A DNA stretch of 64,000 nt from Nocardia iowensis (lineage in GTDB: Bacteria > Actinomycetota > Actinomycetes > Mycobacteriales > Mycobacteriaceae), in NCBI RefSeq assembly GCF_019222765.1, contig NZ_CP078145.1:3534001-3598000 (forward strand). The letters are read 5' to 3'. Below are positions 10,412-19,936 of the stretch, piece by piece. A model generated the notes under the pieces. It saw only the letters and a list, made by a program, of their open reading frames with translations, did not search any database and was not told where the DNA came from. Each line of letters opens with the position of its first letter. Position 1 is the first letter of the stretch. The position numbers and the translations under genes were made by a program.

Positions 10412-11706
10412 ATTCGGTGACCACGCTGACTCGCCGCACTGCACTTCGCGGCGGTGCCGCGATTGCGCTGGGCATGGTTTCGGCGGCGTGTAGTGGCGGA
10501 TCCAAAGGCGGTGTCGGGCCGGACGGTCGGGTGACGATCCAGCTCTGGCACGGGCAGAACGAACGAAACCGGGTGGTGGTCGAAGAACTGGTCGCTGATT
10601 TCGAACGGGCATATCCGAACATCCGGGTCGACCTGGGCGGCGGCGGCGTGGTCGCCGACGAAATGCTGCAAAAGGTGCTGGCGGCCTTGGCTTCCGGATC
10701 CTTCCCGGACATCGCTTACATCTTCGGTTCGGACCTGGCCAGTATCGCCCGCAGTCCGAACGTCGTAGACCTCACCGACGCATTGCCCCGATGGAACGAC
10801 CTCTGGAAGCCGGTGCAGACCGCGGTGACCCTCAATGGCCGGGTGCGTGCCGCTCCCGCTTTGACCGACTCCCTTGCGGTGGTCTGCAACAATGCGGTAT
10901 TCGCCAAGGCCGGTGTCGCGCTGCCGGTCACGGGGTGGTCGTGGAAAGACTTCACCGATACCGCCCGCAAGCTGACCGATGCCGACCGCGGGACCTTCGG
11001 GACCGGCTGGCCCGGCGTGGGCGACGAGGACACTACGTGGCGGCTCTGGCCGATGGTGTGGGATTTGGGCGGAGATGTGATCGCTGCCGACGGCAAGTCC
11101 GTCGGGTTCGCCGACGTCGGCGAGCGCGCTCTACAGGTGGTTGCCGATCTCGCCCGGGATAAGAGCGTCTATATCGACGCCAAACCGGGTACCGAACAGA
11201 TGTATCAGGTGTTCAAGTCCGGGCTGATGGGCATGGTGATCACCGGACAGTGGCAGCTGGCCGAGATCATCGACGCGAAGGTGGACTACACCGTTGAGCC
11301 GATGCCCAGCTTCAGCGGTGAACCGATAACGATTTCGGGTCCGGACACCTGGACACTGTTCGACAACGGCGAGGCCCGGGTCCACGCGGCACGGACATTC
11401 GTCAATTGGCTCAACGATCCTCAGCAGGACGTGCGCTGGGATATCGGGGCAGGCAGCCTGCCGCTCAGTCGGGCGGCGCAGGCGCTGCCCGAATGGCAGC
11501 ACCAGGTCGAAGACATCAAAGGCCTCGATGTGTTCACCCGCGCCTTGGAGTATTCGCGAGCCCGTCCGGTGCATCCGGCCTATCCACAGGTCTCTCAGGC
11601 GTTGGGCCAGGCGATTGTGTCTGTTCTGTACGGCAGACGTAGTCCAGCGGAAGCGTTGCGGCGTTGTCGCCGCGAGGCCGATGCCGCTTTGCATATTCCC
11701 CGTTGA
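10408..11706 (+). CDS. ABC sugar-binding lipoprotein
   Basis: 432 residues of the extracellular solute-binding family 1. The N-terminus has TRRTALRGG followed by a lipobox (SAAC, about residues 25-28), so it is probably a membrane-anchored lipoprotein and perhaps Tat-exported. The family region VTIQLWHGQNERNRVVVEEL follows. Tryptophan-rich stretches such as EDTTWRLWPMVWDLGGDV suit oligosaccharide binding. It starts at GTG 10408 inside the stop of the GH114 gene and leads into two permeases. No ATPase is encoded in the operon, so a shared MsmK/MsiK-type ATPase is likely. Confidence 0.9.
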   Translation: MNSVTTLTRRTALRGGAAIALGMVSAACSGGSKGGVGPDGRVTIQLWHGQNERNRVVVEELVADFERAYPNIRVDLGGGGVVADEMLQKVLAALASGSFPDIAYIFGSDLASIARSPNVVDLTDALPRWNDLWKPVQTAVTLNGRVRAAPALTDSLAVVCNNAVFAKAGVALPVTGWSWKDFTDTARKLTDADRGTFGTGWPGVGDEDTTWRLWPMVWDLGGDVIAADGKSVGFADVGERALQVVADLARDKSVYIDAKPGTEQMYQVFKSGLMGMVITGQWQLAEIIDAKVDYTVEPMPSFSGEPITISGPDTWTLFDNGEARVHAARTFVNWLNDPQQDVRWDIGAGSLPLSRAAQALPEWQHQVEDIKGLDVFTRALEYSRARPVHPAYPQVSQALGQAIVSVLYGRRSPAEALRRCRREADAALHIPR

Positions 11707-11714
11707 GGAGTCCC

Positions 11715-12641
11715 GTGTCTCCCGTTCCTATTGCCCTGACACCGCTGTCGCAGGATGCGCGCCGACGTCGGCGCGAGTCGACCACCGCGTGGCTGTTCAT
11801 CTCGCCGTCTGTTCTGGTCATTCTTGGCTTGAGCATGATTCCGGTGATCTGGTCGCTGCTTTTGTCGTTCCAAGCCAACGACTTGGTCACACCCAGTCGC
11901 TGGGTCGGGATGGACAACTACAGCGCTTTGTTCCAGGATCCGAATTTCGGTCAGGCTGTGCGGAATACGCTGATCTATACGGTGTTGTTCGTGCCGCTGA
12001 GCATCGCCTTCGGGCTGGCGCTGGCGCTGGCGCTCAATCGACGCGTGCGGCTCGTAAGCCTGTATCGGACGCTGTTCTTCGTGCCGTTCGTCGTGTCGGC
12101 GACCGCTCAGGGCGTGTTGTTCTCCTTCATGCTCGACCCGCAGGTCGGTGTGGCGAATTCGTTGCTGCACCGCTTGGGGTTGTCTCCGCAGGGATTCCTC
12201 ACCGACCCTGCACAGGCACTGTTCGTCCTGATCGCGATTACCTTGTGGAGCGGGTCGGGGTTTTGTGTCGTGGTGTATCTGGCTGCGCTGCAGGATGTGC
12301 CGCAGACATTGCTCGAGGCCGCGCGTCTCGATGGCGCCGGTCGCTGGAACCTGCTGCGGCACATTGTTTTTCCCACGGTAATGCCGGTGACGATGTTCCT
12401 TCTGGTGTGGCAGACGATCACCGCGCTGCAGGTGTTCGACCTGGTGTACGTATCGACCAAAGGAGGCCCGCTCGGCTCGACGACCTTGATCGTCTTCTTC
12501 ATCTGGCAGCAGGCTTTCCGTAACTTCACCGCGGGCTACGGTGCCGCGGCGGCCTATGTCCTCGCGGTTGCCCTGTTGGGGCTTGGCCTGGCGCGACGGC
12601 TCCTGGCGCGTCGCCGCTCTCCGGAAGGGAATTTGCGGTGA
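11715..12641 (+). CDS. ABC sugar permease (MalF/UgpA type)
   Basis: 308 residues with six transmembrane segments. The EAA loop EAARLDGAGRWNLLRHIVFP (about 211-230), which docks the ATPase, is intact. I chose GTG 11715 because GAGGAG lies four bases upstream; an earlier in-frame start at 11664 would overlap the binding protein without a ribosome site. It overlaps the next permease by GTGA. Confidence 0.9.
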   Translation: MSPVPIALTPLSQDARRRRRESTTAWLFISPSVLVILGLSMIPVIWSLLLSFQANDLVTPSRWVGMDNYSALFQDPNFGQAVRNTLIYTVLFVPLSIAFGLALALALNRRVRLVSLYRTLFFVPFVVSATAQGVLFSFMLDPQVGVANSLLHRLGLSPQGFLTDPAQALFVLIAITLWSGSGFCVVVYLAALQDVPQTLLEAARLDGAGRWNLLRHIVFPTVMPVTMFLLVWQTITALQVFDLVYVSTKGGPLGSTTLIVFFIWQQAFRNFTAGYGAAAAYVLAVALLGLGLARRLLARRRSPEGNLR

Positions 12642-13516
12642 TCGCCCACGCGCAAAGTCGTATTCGACTGCCGTCCAACGGTGCCGCTGCTGCTCGTCGG
12701 CGCCGGCTGCCGTTCAGTGCGTGGCACTTGCTGCTGGCTCCGTTAGCGCTGCTCTTCGCGGCGCCGCTGATCTGGTTGACGCTCAGCTCGGTGATGACCG
12801 ACGCGGAGATCAACAAGTTCCCGCCCACGCTGTGGCCCTCGGGCGTTCATCTCGATGGCTACCGGTTCGTGTTGTCGAACGCCAAGTTCCCGACCTGGTT
12901 CGTCAACTCGTTGATCGTCTCAGGTACCGCGGTCGTTTCGAATCTCGCCTTCGGAACGCTAGGCGGATATGCGTTCGCTCGGATGCGGTTCATCGGGTCG
13001 CGAACGATGCTGGTGATGATGCTGGCGACGCTGGTCGTACCGTTCCAGCTCACGATGATTCCGACATTCATCGTGATGAAGTGGCTGGGCCTCATCGACA
13101 CCCTCGGCGCGCTGATCGTGCCGGCCCTGGTCACGCCGTTCGCGGTGTTCTTGATGCGGCAGTTCTTCCTGTCGCTGCCGCGCGAGCTGGAAGAGGCAGC
13201 GTGGATCGATGGCTGTTCGACGTTGCGCGTGTTGTGGCAAATCGTGCTGCCACTCTCGCGCCCGGCGCTGAGCACCGTCGCAGTGCTGACCTTCCTGACC
13301 ACGTGGAACGACCTGACCTGGCCATTGATCGCCATCAACCACGACAGCACCTACACCCTGCAGCTGGGCATGACGACCTTCCACGGACAGCATCAGACTC
13401 ACTGGTCTGCGGTGATGGCGGGCAACGTGATCACCGTGGCGCCCGTGCTGCTGGCGTTCCTCGGTGCACAGAAGGCATTCATCGAGTCCATAGCCGGTAG
13501 TGGGTTGAAAGGATGA
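12638..13516 (+). CDS. ABC sugar permease (MalG/UgpE type)
   Basis: 292 residues and six transmembrane segments. The EAA loop EEAAWIDGCSTLRVLWQIVL lies at about 185-204. It begins with GTG 12638 inside the stop of the first permease and ends overlapping the kinase start (ATGA). Partner of the preceding permease in one importer. Confidence 0.9.
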   Translation: MIAHAQSRIRLPSNGAAAARRRRLPFSAWHLLLAPLALLFAAPLIWLTLSSVMTDAEINKFPPTLWPSGVHLDGYRFVLSNAKFPTWFVNSLIVSGTAVVSNLAFGTLGGYAFARMRFIGSRTMLVMMLATLVVPFQLTMIPTFIVMKWLGLIDTLGALIVPALVTPFAVFLMRQFFLSLPRELEEAAWIDGCSTLRVLWQIVLPLSRPALSTVAVLTFLTTWNDLTWPLIAINHDSTYTLQLGMTTFHGQHQTHWSAVMAGNVITVAPVLLAFLGAQKAFIESIAGSGLKG

Positions 13517-14451
13517 CCATGATCGACCTGCTGGTCATCGGGGATGCCAACCCCGACGTGATCATCGGACCGCTGGCCGGACCGCTGGAATTCGGTCAGC
13601 GAGAACAGCTTGCGTCCTCGGGGGTGCTCACATTGGGCGGCTCCGGGGCGATCATGGCCTGCGGCGCCGCTCGCCTCGGACTGACCGTCGCTTTCGCCGG
13701 CCGCGTGGGGGCCGACGAGAGCGGGCGATTTGTGCGAGATGCCCTCGAGGCGCACGGGATAGACACCTCGGGCCTGATCACCGACCCCGAGCTGGCCACT
13801 CCGCTCACGGTGGTGGTCACACGTGACGACGACCGGGCGATCGTCACCGCGCCTGGGACGCTGGCGGCGACCACCACGGCCGATGTGCCGCGCGCGCTGC
13901 TGAGGAGCTGCCGGCACGTCCATGCCGCGTCGTACTTCCTGATGCCCGCACTGGCTGCCCAGCTTCCGGCTCTGTTCGCCGAAGTCCGGTCGCTTGGGCG
14001 CACCACGTCCCTCGACACCAACGACGATCCGGCCGGGCGGTGGAAGGTGCCGGGAATGTACTCCGAGGTCGATTTCCTTTTGCCCAATGCCGCGGAAGCC
14101 ATGCATTTGGCCGGCGCGGACACCGTCGAGGCCGCGGCCATCGCGCTTGCTGGGCACGGCCCGACAGTGGTGGTGAAGAACGGTGCCGCCGGAGCGCTGT
14201 CCTACGACGGCCGGAATCTGTTGAGAATCAAAGGAATACCTGTTATTGCAGCGGACAGTGTCGGCGCCGGCGACAGCTTCGACGCGGGCTTCGTCGCCGC
14301 AACCCTCGCGGGCAGCACGGCGCAGCAAGCGCTCGAGATCGCTGCGATCTGTGGGGCACTGTCCACGCGCGGCATCGGCGGCACGACCGCCCAACCGACC
14401 TGGGGCGAAGCGATGGCGACGTTCCACGGAATGGAAAGAATCCATGACTAA
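13513..14451 (+). CDS. PfkB-family sugar kinase
   Basis: 312 residues of the ribokinase/PfkB fold. The N-terminal glycine-rich sugar-binding part is LGGSGAIMACGAARLG (about 39-54). The catalytic anion hole is AADSVGAGDSFDAGF (about 245-259), including the base Asp of GAGD. It would phosphorylate a sugar brought in by the ABC importer. A galactosamine, N-acetylgalactosamine or tagatose-type substrate is an inference from the operon, not from the protein. The 3' end overlaps the GH4 start by eight bases. Confidence 0.85.
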   Translation: MTMIDLLVIGDANPDVIIGPLAGPLEFGQREQLASSGVLTLGGSGAIMACGAARLGLTVAFAGRVGADESGRFVRDALEAHGIDTSGLITDPELATPLTVVVTRDDDRAIVTAPGTLAATTTADVPRALLRSCRHVHAASYFLMPALAAQLPALFAEVRSLGRTTSLDTNDDPAGRWKVPGMYSEVDFLLPNAAEAMHLAGADTVEAAAIALAGHGPTVVVKNGAAGALSYDGRNLLRIKGIPVIAADSVGAGDSFDAGFVAATLAGSTAQQALEIAAICGALSTRGIGGTTAQPTWGEAMATFHGMERIHD

Positions 14452-15745
14452 GATTGCATTCGTCGGCGCGGGCAGCGTTGAGTTCACTCAGGGATTGCTT
14501 GCGGATCTGCTGGCATTTCCCGAGCTACAGCAAGCGCATATCGCGTTGCACGACATCGACGAGGAACGGCTGGAAACTGCCGAGATGGCCGCGAAATTCA
14601 TCGCTGAGGCCCGCGGCGCGGCTCCGAACATCACCGCGCATACCAACCGGCGTACCGCGCTGGAAGGCGCCGATTTCGTCATCAATACCGTCCAGATCGG
14701 CATGGGCGCGGCCACCGAAATCGACTTCGACATCCCGGCCCGCTACGGCTTGCGGCAGACGATCGGCGACACCCTCGGGATCGGCGGCATCTTCCGTGGC
14801 CTGCGTACGTTTCCTTTCCTCGAGGCGCTCGGCGCGGACATCGCGCAGGTTTGCCCGGAAGCGTGGTTGCTGAACTACACCAACCCGATGGTGATGAACG
14901 TGCAGTACCTGCGCGAGGTCACCGGCCTGACCCGGGTGCTCGGGGTGTGCCATTCGGTGTACTGGACCATGCGGGGACTCGCGGAGCTGGTCGATGTGCC
15001 GTTCGAGGAGGTGTCTTACCGTGCGGCCGGGGTGAACCATCAGGCTTGGGTGCTGGAATTCACCCATGCCGGCGAGGACCTGTACGACCGCCTCGATGCA
15101 TTGATCGAGAATGATCCAGAACTGCGTCGCCGCGTGCGCGTCGACATGTACCGGCGGCTGGGTTACTACCCGACCGAGACCAGCGAGCACTCGTCTGAAT
15201 ATGTGCCCTGGTACCTGCACCATGGCAGTGAAGTGAAGCGGCTGCGGATACCTGTCGGTGAATACCTCGGCATCGTGGCCGAAAACGTGGCGGTATACGA
15301 ACTCACCCGGCGTTTGCTGGCCGAAGGAAGACCGCTGGAGGTGCAGGGCACGATGGAATACGCACCCCAGATCATCCACAGCATCGTCAGCGACACACCT
15401 CGAACTGTGTACGGCAATGTCCCGAACCGCGGCCTGATCACCAACCTGCCCGACGGCATCGTCGAAGTTCCCTGCGTCGTCGACGGGTCAGGCGTTCACC
15501 CCCAACCGATAGGCGCACTTCCGCCGCAATTGGCGGCCTTGAACCGGGCCTACCTGAGCGTGACGGGACTGGTCGTGTCCGCCGCGGTTGACAACGAACC
15601 CCGCCACATCCGGCACGCGGCGATGGTGGATCCAGCCACTGCGGCGACGTTGACGGTGGATGAGATCTGGGCTCTGTGCGATGAGATGGTCCAGGCTCAC
15701 TCCGGTCTGCTGCAACCCTCGTTGCGCGGCACATTGGTGCCCTGA
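14444..15745 (+). CDS. GH4 glycosidase, probably alpha-galactosidase type
   Basis: 433 residues of glycoside hydrolase family 4, which uses NAD+ and Mn2+ in a redox-elimination mechanism. The NAD motif is FVGAGSVEFT (6-15). The metal ligands are Cys169 in VCHSVYW and His199 in GVNHQAW. IGDTLGIGG lies near 107-115. The CHSV variant at the metal site is the one I recall for alpha-galactosidases, as opposed to phospho-glucosidases (CDMP, CNVP). It is cytoplasmic and would release galactose or a uronic or amino sugar from imported oligosaccharides. It starts at ATG 14444 within the kinase gene. Confidence 0.8.
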   Translation: MTKIAFVGAGSVEFTQGLLADLLAFPELQQAHIALHDIDEERLETAEMAAKFIAEARGAAPNITAHTNRRTALEGADFVINTVQIGMGAATEIDFDIPARYGLRQTIGDTLGIGGIFRGLRTFPFLEALGADIAQVCPEAWLLNYTNPMVMNVQYLREVTGLTRVLGVCHSVYWTMRGLAELVDVPFEEVSYRAAGVNHQAWVLEFTHAGEDLYDRLDALIENDPELRRRVRVDMYRRLGYYPTETSEHSSEYVPWYLHHGSEVKRLRIPVGEYLGIVAENVAVYELTRRLLAEGRPLEVQGTMEYAPQIIHSIVSDTPRTVYGNVPNRGLITNLPDGIVEVPCVVDGSGVHPQPIGALPPQLAALNRAYLSVTGLVVSAAVDNEPRHIRHAAMVDPATAATLTVDEIWALCDEMVQAHSGLLQPSLRGTLVP

Positions 15746-15786
15746 ACTCTGACGATTCCGCAGGCTTCGGAAAGGCGGTCCCACAA

Positions 15787-16569
15787 ATGAACCGGCACGC
15801 GCGCCTTATCACACTGCTCGAGCTCATCACCTCGCAAGGGCATGCCGATGTCGACGACACCGCCAAAAGGCTGGGTGTCTCCAGTGTCACGATCCGCCGG
15901 GACCTCAATTGCCTGCACGAACGCGGACTCGTGTGGCGCACGCACGGTGGGGCGGTCGACCGGACCGCCGACCGTTCGGGCGCACTCCAGGACGCAGGCA
16001 GTGGCCAGAGTTCGAGGAAGCGGCGCATTGCTCGGGTGGCCGCCGACATGGTCGCGGCCGGTGCCACAGTGGGTCTCAACGGCGGTACCACGACCCTCGA
16101 AGTTGCCCGCGCGATCGCGAGTAGGGCGTCGCGGATGCCCGAGGACTGCCGTCGCGTCACGATCGTTACCAACGCCATCGCGGTGGCCGGAGAGTCGACG
16201 GTCTGCGGGGAAGTGAAACTTGTGGTGACCGGTGGGATGGCACTACCGGACTCGACGGAGTTGACCGGATCGGTCACCGGCGACACCCTGCGCCAAGTCG
16301 ACCTCGACCTTGCGATACTCGGAGTCGATGCTTTCGGCATCGATATCGGTGCGCGAACGCGCTGTGCAGCCGAATCCAGCATCGGCAGGCTGATGACGAC
16401 TCGGGCCCGCCGAGTCGTCATCGTCGCCGACAGCCCCAAACTTGTCGCCGAAGCTGCGGCGTTGATCTGCCCGGCGAGTGCAGTCCACGATCTCATCACC
16501 GACCGTGACGCACCTGCAGATCTGCTCCGCCGCTTCGTGGACATAGGCGTCGCTGTGTACGTGGTGTAG
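15787..16569 (+). CDS. DeoR-family regulator
   Basis: 260 residues. The N-terminal winged helix shows the DeoR signature: VDDTAKRLGVSSVTIRRDLN (about 20-39), then LVWRTHGGAV. The C-terminal sugar-phosphate sensor of the family has GLNGGTTTLEVARAI. It lies 41 bp after the GH4 gene on the same strand and is probably a repressor of the sugar operon, released by the phosphorylated sugar made by the PfkB kinase. Confidence 0.88.
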   Translation: MNRHARLITLLELITSQGHADVDDTAKRLGVSSVTIRRDLNCLHERGLVWRTHGGAVDRTADRSGALQDAGSGQSSRKRRIARVAADMVAAGATVGLNGGTTTLEVARAIASRASRMPEDCRRVTIVTNAIAVAGESTVCGEVKLVVTGGMALPDSTELTGSVTGDTLRQVDLDLAILGVDAFGIDIGARTRCAAESSIGRLMTTRARRVVIVADSPKLVAEAAALICPASAVHDLITDRDAPADLLRRFVDIGVAVYVV

Positions 16570-16639
16570 CCACGGCTGTTCCGCGACTTGCCCGACCCAC
16601 TAGCCGCAACGCCGCTGAATCTAGTGTCGTGCCTGGTTG

Positions 16640-16811
16640 TCAACCAGGCACGGTTCGGACGGTGATCTCGGTTCTGTAGGTGGTGCGGTCGATCGGGCCG
16701 ATCCGGGCAAGCCACGACCGGTCGCCCAGCTGTTTGATCGAGGGCACCGGACGGCTGTCCTTGCAGCGGATCAAATAGGAGCCGAACACGGCGTCGATCG
16801 ACAAACTCGGC
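16640..16811 (-). pseudogene. IS4-type transposase fragment
   Basis: The minus strand reads SYLIRCKDSRPVPSIKQLGD, then RSWLARIG and TYRTEITVRTV. This resembles the strand-loop-strand region of actinobacterial IS4-family DDE transposases (pattern LIRCKSNRRLPV...DGSWLS). The catalytic residues are missing. It sits directly against the 3' end of the P450 gene. Confidence 0.45.
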
Positions 16812-16814
16812 ACC

Positions 16815-18038
16815 TCAGTCCAGATGGACCGGCAGTGTTGCGTGGCCGTTGGACATGAAGCTGGTGGTGTGTGCCAATTCCGTTGGGTCGATGGCGAATC
16901 GCAGGTTGGGGAAGCGCTCGAACAGCGCCGGAAGCGCGATCGTGGCTTCCAATCGAGCCAGCGGAGCACCCAGACAGTGGTGGACCCCATGCCCGAAGGC
17001 GAGGTGCTGATCCCGGCTGGCGCGGTGCACGTCGAACTCGTCGGCTGTCGGCCCGTGCACCTTCCGATCGCGGCCGGCGCCCGCGAAGGAGGCCAGAATC
17101 GCGTCGCCCTTTGCGATGTGGAACCCCTCGCCGTCGATGTCGTCCACGGCGTAATGCAGCGGGTGGTGGGCGACCGGCGCCTGGTAGCGCAGCGCCTCCT
17201 CCACCACGTCCGCCCACGGCACCCGGCCGTCGAGCACCTCGGCGCGCTGGTCGGGATGGGTCAGCAGTGCGGTGATGGCGTGATCGAGCAGGTTCACCGT
17301 CGTCAGGTGGCCCGCGTTGAAAACCAGGGTCAGCGTGTCGATCAGTTCCTCCTCGGTGAGCTGGGAACCGTCGTCCTCGTCGCGGGTTGTGATCAGCATG
17401 CTGGTGATGTCCTCGCCCGGATTCTTCCGCCGAAAATCTACCAATTCGCCGACCAGGCCGGACATTTCGAGGGAACTGGCCTGTACCTCCTCCCCGGTGC
17501 TCGACGGGTCCAAGAGAATGTCGGTGCATTCCAGCATGCCCGAGACCAAATGCCCAGGCACGCCCAGCAATTCGGTGATCACCCGGATCGGTACCGGGTA
17601 GGCGTAGCGCTCACGTAGGTCGACCGATTCGCCGGGCCGGGTGCCCGCCAGTCCGTCGAGCAGTTCGCGAGCGATCTCAGCGATGCGGGGCTGCAGCGCG
17701 ATGGTGCGGCGATGGGTGAAGGCCGGGGACACCAGCTTACGCAGCCGCCGGTGTTCGGGACCGTAGGCGGACAGCATGTTGTTGACCGCCACCAATGGCA
17801 GTAGCGGCCATGCCTCGGTGATCTCACCGTCGATGAACGCCGGCCAGTGCTGCCGGGCGTCCCTGGAGACCCGCGGGTCGGCCAGCAGCTGTTTGAGCAC
17901 GGCGTAATCGGTGACCGACCAGGCGGGCACACCACCGGGTAGATGCACCAGCGTGACCGGTCCGCGCTCGCGGATCCGTGCGGATTCGCCTTGGATATCG
18001 GCCCCGAACGGGTCCAGGACGATCGGGTCGTGCTGCAT
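16815..18038 (-). CDS. Cytochrome P450 (bacterial class I)
   Basis: 407 residues. The heme motif is [17 protein letters not shown] (Cys about 355). The K-helix ExxR is in [11 protein letters not shown]. The I-helix oxygen-activation segment is [10 protein letters not shown], with Leu where many relatives have Glu (AGHETT). I chose ATG 18038 because AGGAGG lies nine bases upstream. No ferredoxin or reductase gene lies next to it. The substrate is unknown; the family hydroxylates macrolides, terpenes and xenobiotics. A nearly perfect TTGACC dyad lies about 50 bp upstream. Confidence 0.92.
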   Translation of the reverse strand: MQHDPIVLDPFGADIQGESARIRERGPVTLVHLPGGVPAWSVTDYAVLKQLLADPRVSRDARQHWPAFIDGEITEAWPLLPLVAVNNMLSAYGPEHRRLRKLVSPAFTHRRTIALQPRIAEIARELLDGLAGTRPGESVDLRERYAYPVPIRVITELLGVPGHLVSGMLECTDILLDPSSTGEEVQASSLEMSGLVGELVDFRRKNPGEDITSMLITTRDEDDGSQLTEEELIDTLTLVFNAGHLTTVNLLDHAITALLTHPDQRAEVLDGRVPWADVVEEALRYQAPVAHHPLHYAVDDIDGEGFHIAKGDAILASFAGAGRDRKVHGPTADEFDVHRASRDQHLAFGHGVHHCLGAPLARLEATIALPALFERFPNLRFAIDPTELAHTTSFMSNGHATLPVHLD

Positions 18039-18084
18039 CGCACAGCCTCCTTGCAAGGGCAGTAAACCGGTCACGGCACTCGCG

Positions 18085-18155
18085 CGCCGGATACTCGACA
18101 GTCCAGACCGTGCCGCCGGGGCACGGTCAAGTCGCCATCAGACCGCCACGTCTCG
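18085..18155 (-). promoter_or_regulatory. TTGACC-dyad element, copy C
   Basis: Perfect stem GACCGTGCC (18106-18114), loop GCCGG, GGCACGGTC (18120-18128). The minus strand starts TTGACC and continues TCTGGACTGTCGAG. It is nearly identical to copy B at 8315-8385 and points at the P450 start. Confidence 0.65.
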
Positions 18156-18621
18156 AGAGGAGGCCGGGAAAGCCTGAGCGTGGTCAGCGTCGTCGTCACC
18201 ATCCACCGCATCATCAGCGGCACCGCACCACGCGGGTGGCTGATGAGCGCGCTTTGAGAAGTGCCGTTAGCCAACGCTCTGGACATCCGACCAACGCCCG
18301 CCCCGCGGGACGTCCGTGCCTTCACGTCGACCGGGGCAATCTCGGATCAGTCAGCCGTCTAAAACGCGATCTTTGGGGAATCTCCCGTGAAACCTTGGTT
18401 GCGGCAATACTCTGGCTACTTCATGTAGAGCAGTGATCACTGCTCGGTATTCGAAGCCTGCCCGGCGCGTGGCGGTCGCTAATCGCCAGGGGGTCCTTTA
18501 GGGCGGCGGCTCAGCAGACTGGCTGCTTTGGCGTGTATTGCTCGCCGTTTGCAGTGCCGAAGGGGGTTCGGCCAGGGGTAGCACTGTGATCTCGTACTCC
18601 AATTGGCACGGTTGCCTTTCG
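18156..18621. other. Intergenic stretch with one large palindrome
   Basis: No convincing gene on either strand between the P450 promoter region and the VOC operator. A perfect 18-bp palindrome lies at 18428-18445. Confidence 0.5.
18428..18445. promoter_or_regulatory. Perfect 18-bp palindrome
   Basis: GAGCAGTGATCACTGCTC reads the same on both strands. It looks like a dimeric-regulator site, but it is about 390 bp from the P450 start and 250 bp from the VOC start, and no second copy was noticed. Confidence 0.4.
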
Positions 18622-18642
18622 ATAGGACTTTGGCTGACCTAT
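18622..18642 (+). promoter_or_regulatory. WYL-regulon operator and promoter, site 1
   Basis: ATAGGACT-TTGGC-TGACCTAT, followed by TGGCTTCTTACCGTGG, about 50 bp before the VOC gene start. The right arm and the promoter-like TATTGGCTTC-TACCGT match the sites at 54670, 57757 and 61570; the left arm has two mismatches. Confidence 0.65.
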
Positions 18643-18694
18643 TGGCTTCTTACCGTGGTTACGTACCGGCAATCAGACGATCAGAGGAGGAGTA

Positions 18695-19132
18695 ATGGCT
18701 GTCAAGGAAACCCTGCAACTGTTCACCCCCATGCTGTATGTGAAGGATTCGATCGAGGCGATCGCGTTCTACAGCGACGTGTTCGGCGTGGAAGAGATCA
18801 AAGAACGCACCATGCTCCTGAGTCAGGTGCCCGGCATGGAGAACACTCCTGGCGCGGATCAGCAGGCTGTTTACTCCAAGCTCCAGTTCAGCGACGGCAG
18901 CGCTCTCAGTGTGGCGGAGTTGAACTTCGAGGGCGCCACGGTGGGCAACAACATCCATATCGGATTGCAGTACACCGACACCACGGCCCAGAAGCAGGCG
19001 TTCGACAAGCTCGCCGAGGGCGGTGAGGTGCTAGAGGCCCTGGAGGCGAAGTTCTGGGGCGTGGTCTATGGCATCGTGCGCGACAAGTACGGCGTTGTCT
19101 GGGAATCCAACGCCTACACCACACAAGACTGA
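18695..19132 (+). CDS. VOC (glyoxalase/PhnB-like) protein
   Basis: 145 residues, two beta-alpha-beta-beta-beta modules. PMLYVKDSIEAIAFYSDVFG is the usual opening of the family, and IVRDKYGVVWESNAY the closing strand. PhnB-like members bind or sequester small molecules and some give bleomycin-type resistance. A very good ribosome site (GAGGAGG) precedes the ATG. It is a lone gene, but its operator matches those of the WYL cluster 36 kb away, so it is probably the distant member of that regulon. Confidence 0.85.
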   Translation: MAVKETLQLFTPMLYVKDSIEAIAFYSDVFGVEEIKERTMLLSQVPGMENTPGADQQAVYSKLQFSDGSALSVAELNFEGATVGNNIHIGLQYTDTTAQKQAFDKLAEGGEVLEALEAKFWGVVYGIVRDKYGVVWESNAYTTQD

Positions 19133-19311
19133 GCGCGAGGGCGTCGCTGGCGCGTTGAACAGTCCGGTTCTGCGCCCGGCGGCGCCTTTCGCTGCCGTCG
19201 CACCAAGGGCAAATCGGGGACCGATAGCGAAAGGCGGGCCCAGGGTTGCCAGTTTTGTAGGCCGACTCTGTCTTCTGCGCCTGACGTACCCGCATACGAA
19301 CCGCGTGGTGC

Positions 19312-19680
19312 TCACCGAAACGGCACCCCGGCGGCGAGTACCCGCTCCAGCATGGTGATCACCTGCCGCGGTTTAGTGGCGAACTCGACCTCGCCGGGGA
19401 TGCCCGCGTCCCGGCAACGGTCACGGTCACCGGTCCACGACTGGGGCAGATACCGTTCCCGGTCGATCAACGCGTGCCCATGCCGGGACGCGTAGGCCAA
19501 AAACACTCCGATCTGGCAGTTTTCGGTCCGTCCGGCCGTTCCCGAGTACTGCCGTTGCACCCCAGCCGATTTCACACCCTTTTCAGGAACCCGGTCTCAT
19601 CGGCGGCCAGCACCGCCTCCGGGTCACCGAGATGTTCGATGACGTAATCGCGCACAATTCCGCCACAACACGCGCCAACA
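19312..19680 (-). pseudogene. IS701-type transposase, N-terminal half
   Basis: Clear match: [20 protein letters not shown], then [20 protein letters not shown] and [20 protein letters not shown]. One base is missing between GFLK and GVKSAG (near 19578), which breaks the frame. The fragment ends at AAGVPFR without the C-terminal catalytic part. Confidence 0.8.
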
Positions 19681-19703
19681 CCACACAACAGAACTACCAG
19701 CGC

Positions 19704-19935
19704 CTACTCAGGTGAGGGGTGGCCGCGACGTCGGTAGTGGGAGAGTCGGGCAGGCGGGCGGTGGCCGGGCTGTCGCAAGTTAGTAGGCGATATCGGTGGG
19801 TTTGGTGATGCTGCGCCGGGTCAGCAGCCAGAGTCCGCGCCCGGTCGTCCAAGTGCCGTCGATCTGGCGTCGTGCCCAGTCGTCTTCGCGGGGTCCAGAT
19901 CTACCAGCAGCGACTCGCACAGGGGTTGTTGCGGT
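19704..19935 (-). pseudogene. IS701-type transposase, middle and tail
   Basis: The minus strand reads GLWLLTRRSITKPTDIAYY (the segment before the catalytic core), then a stop, then RLSHYRRRGHPSPE with a stop at 19704 (the usual C-terminus). The catalytic helix region is deleted. It lies upstream of the N-terminal fragment at 19312-19680, so two decayed copies are nested here. Confidence 0.6.
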
Positions 19936-19936
19936 A

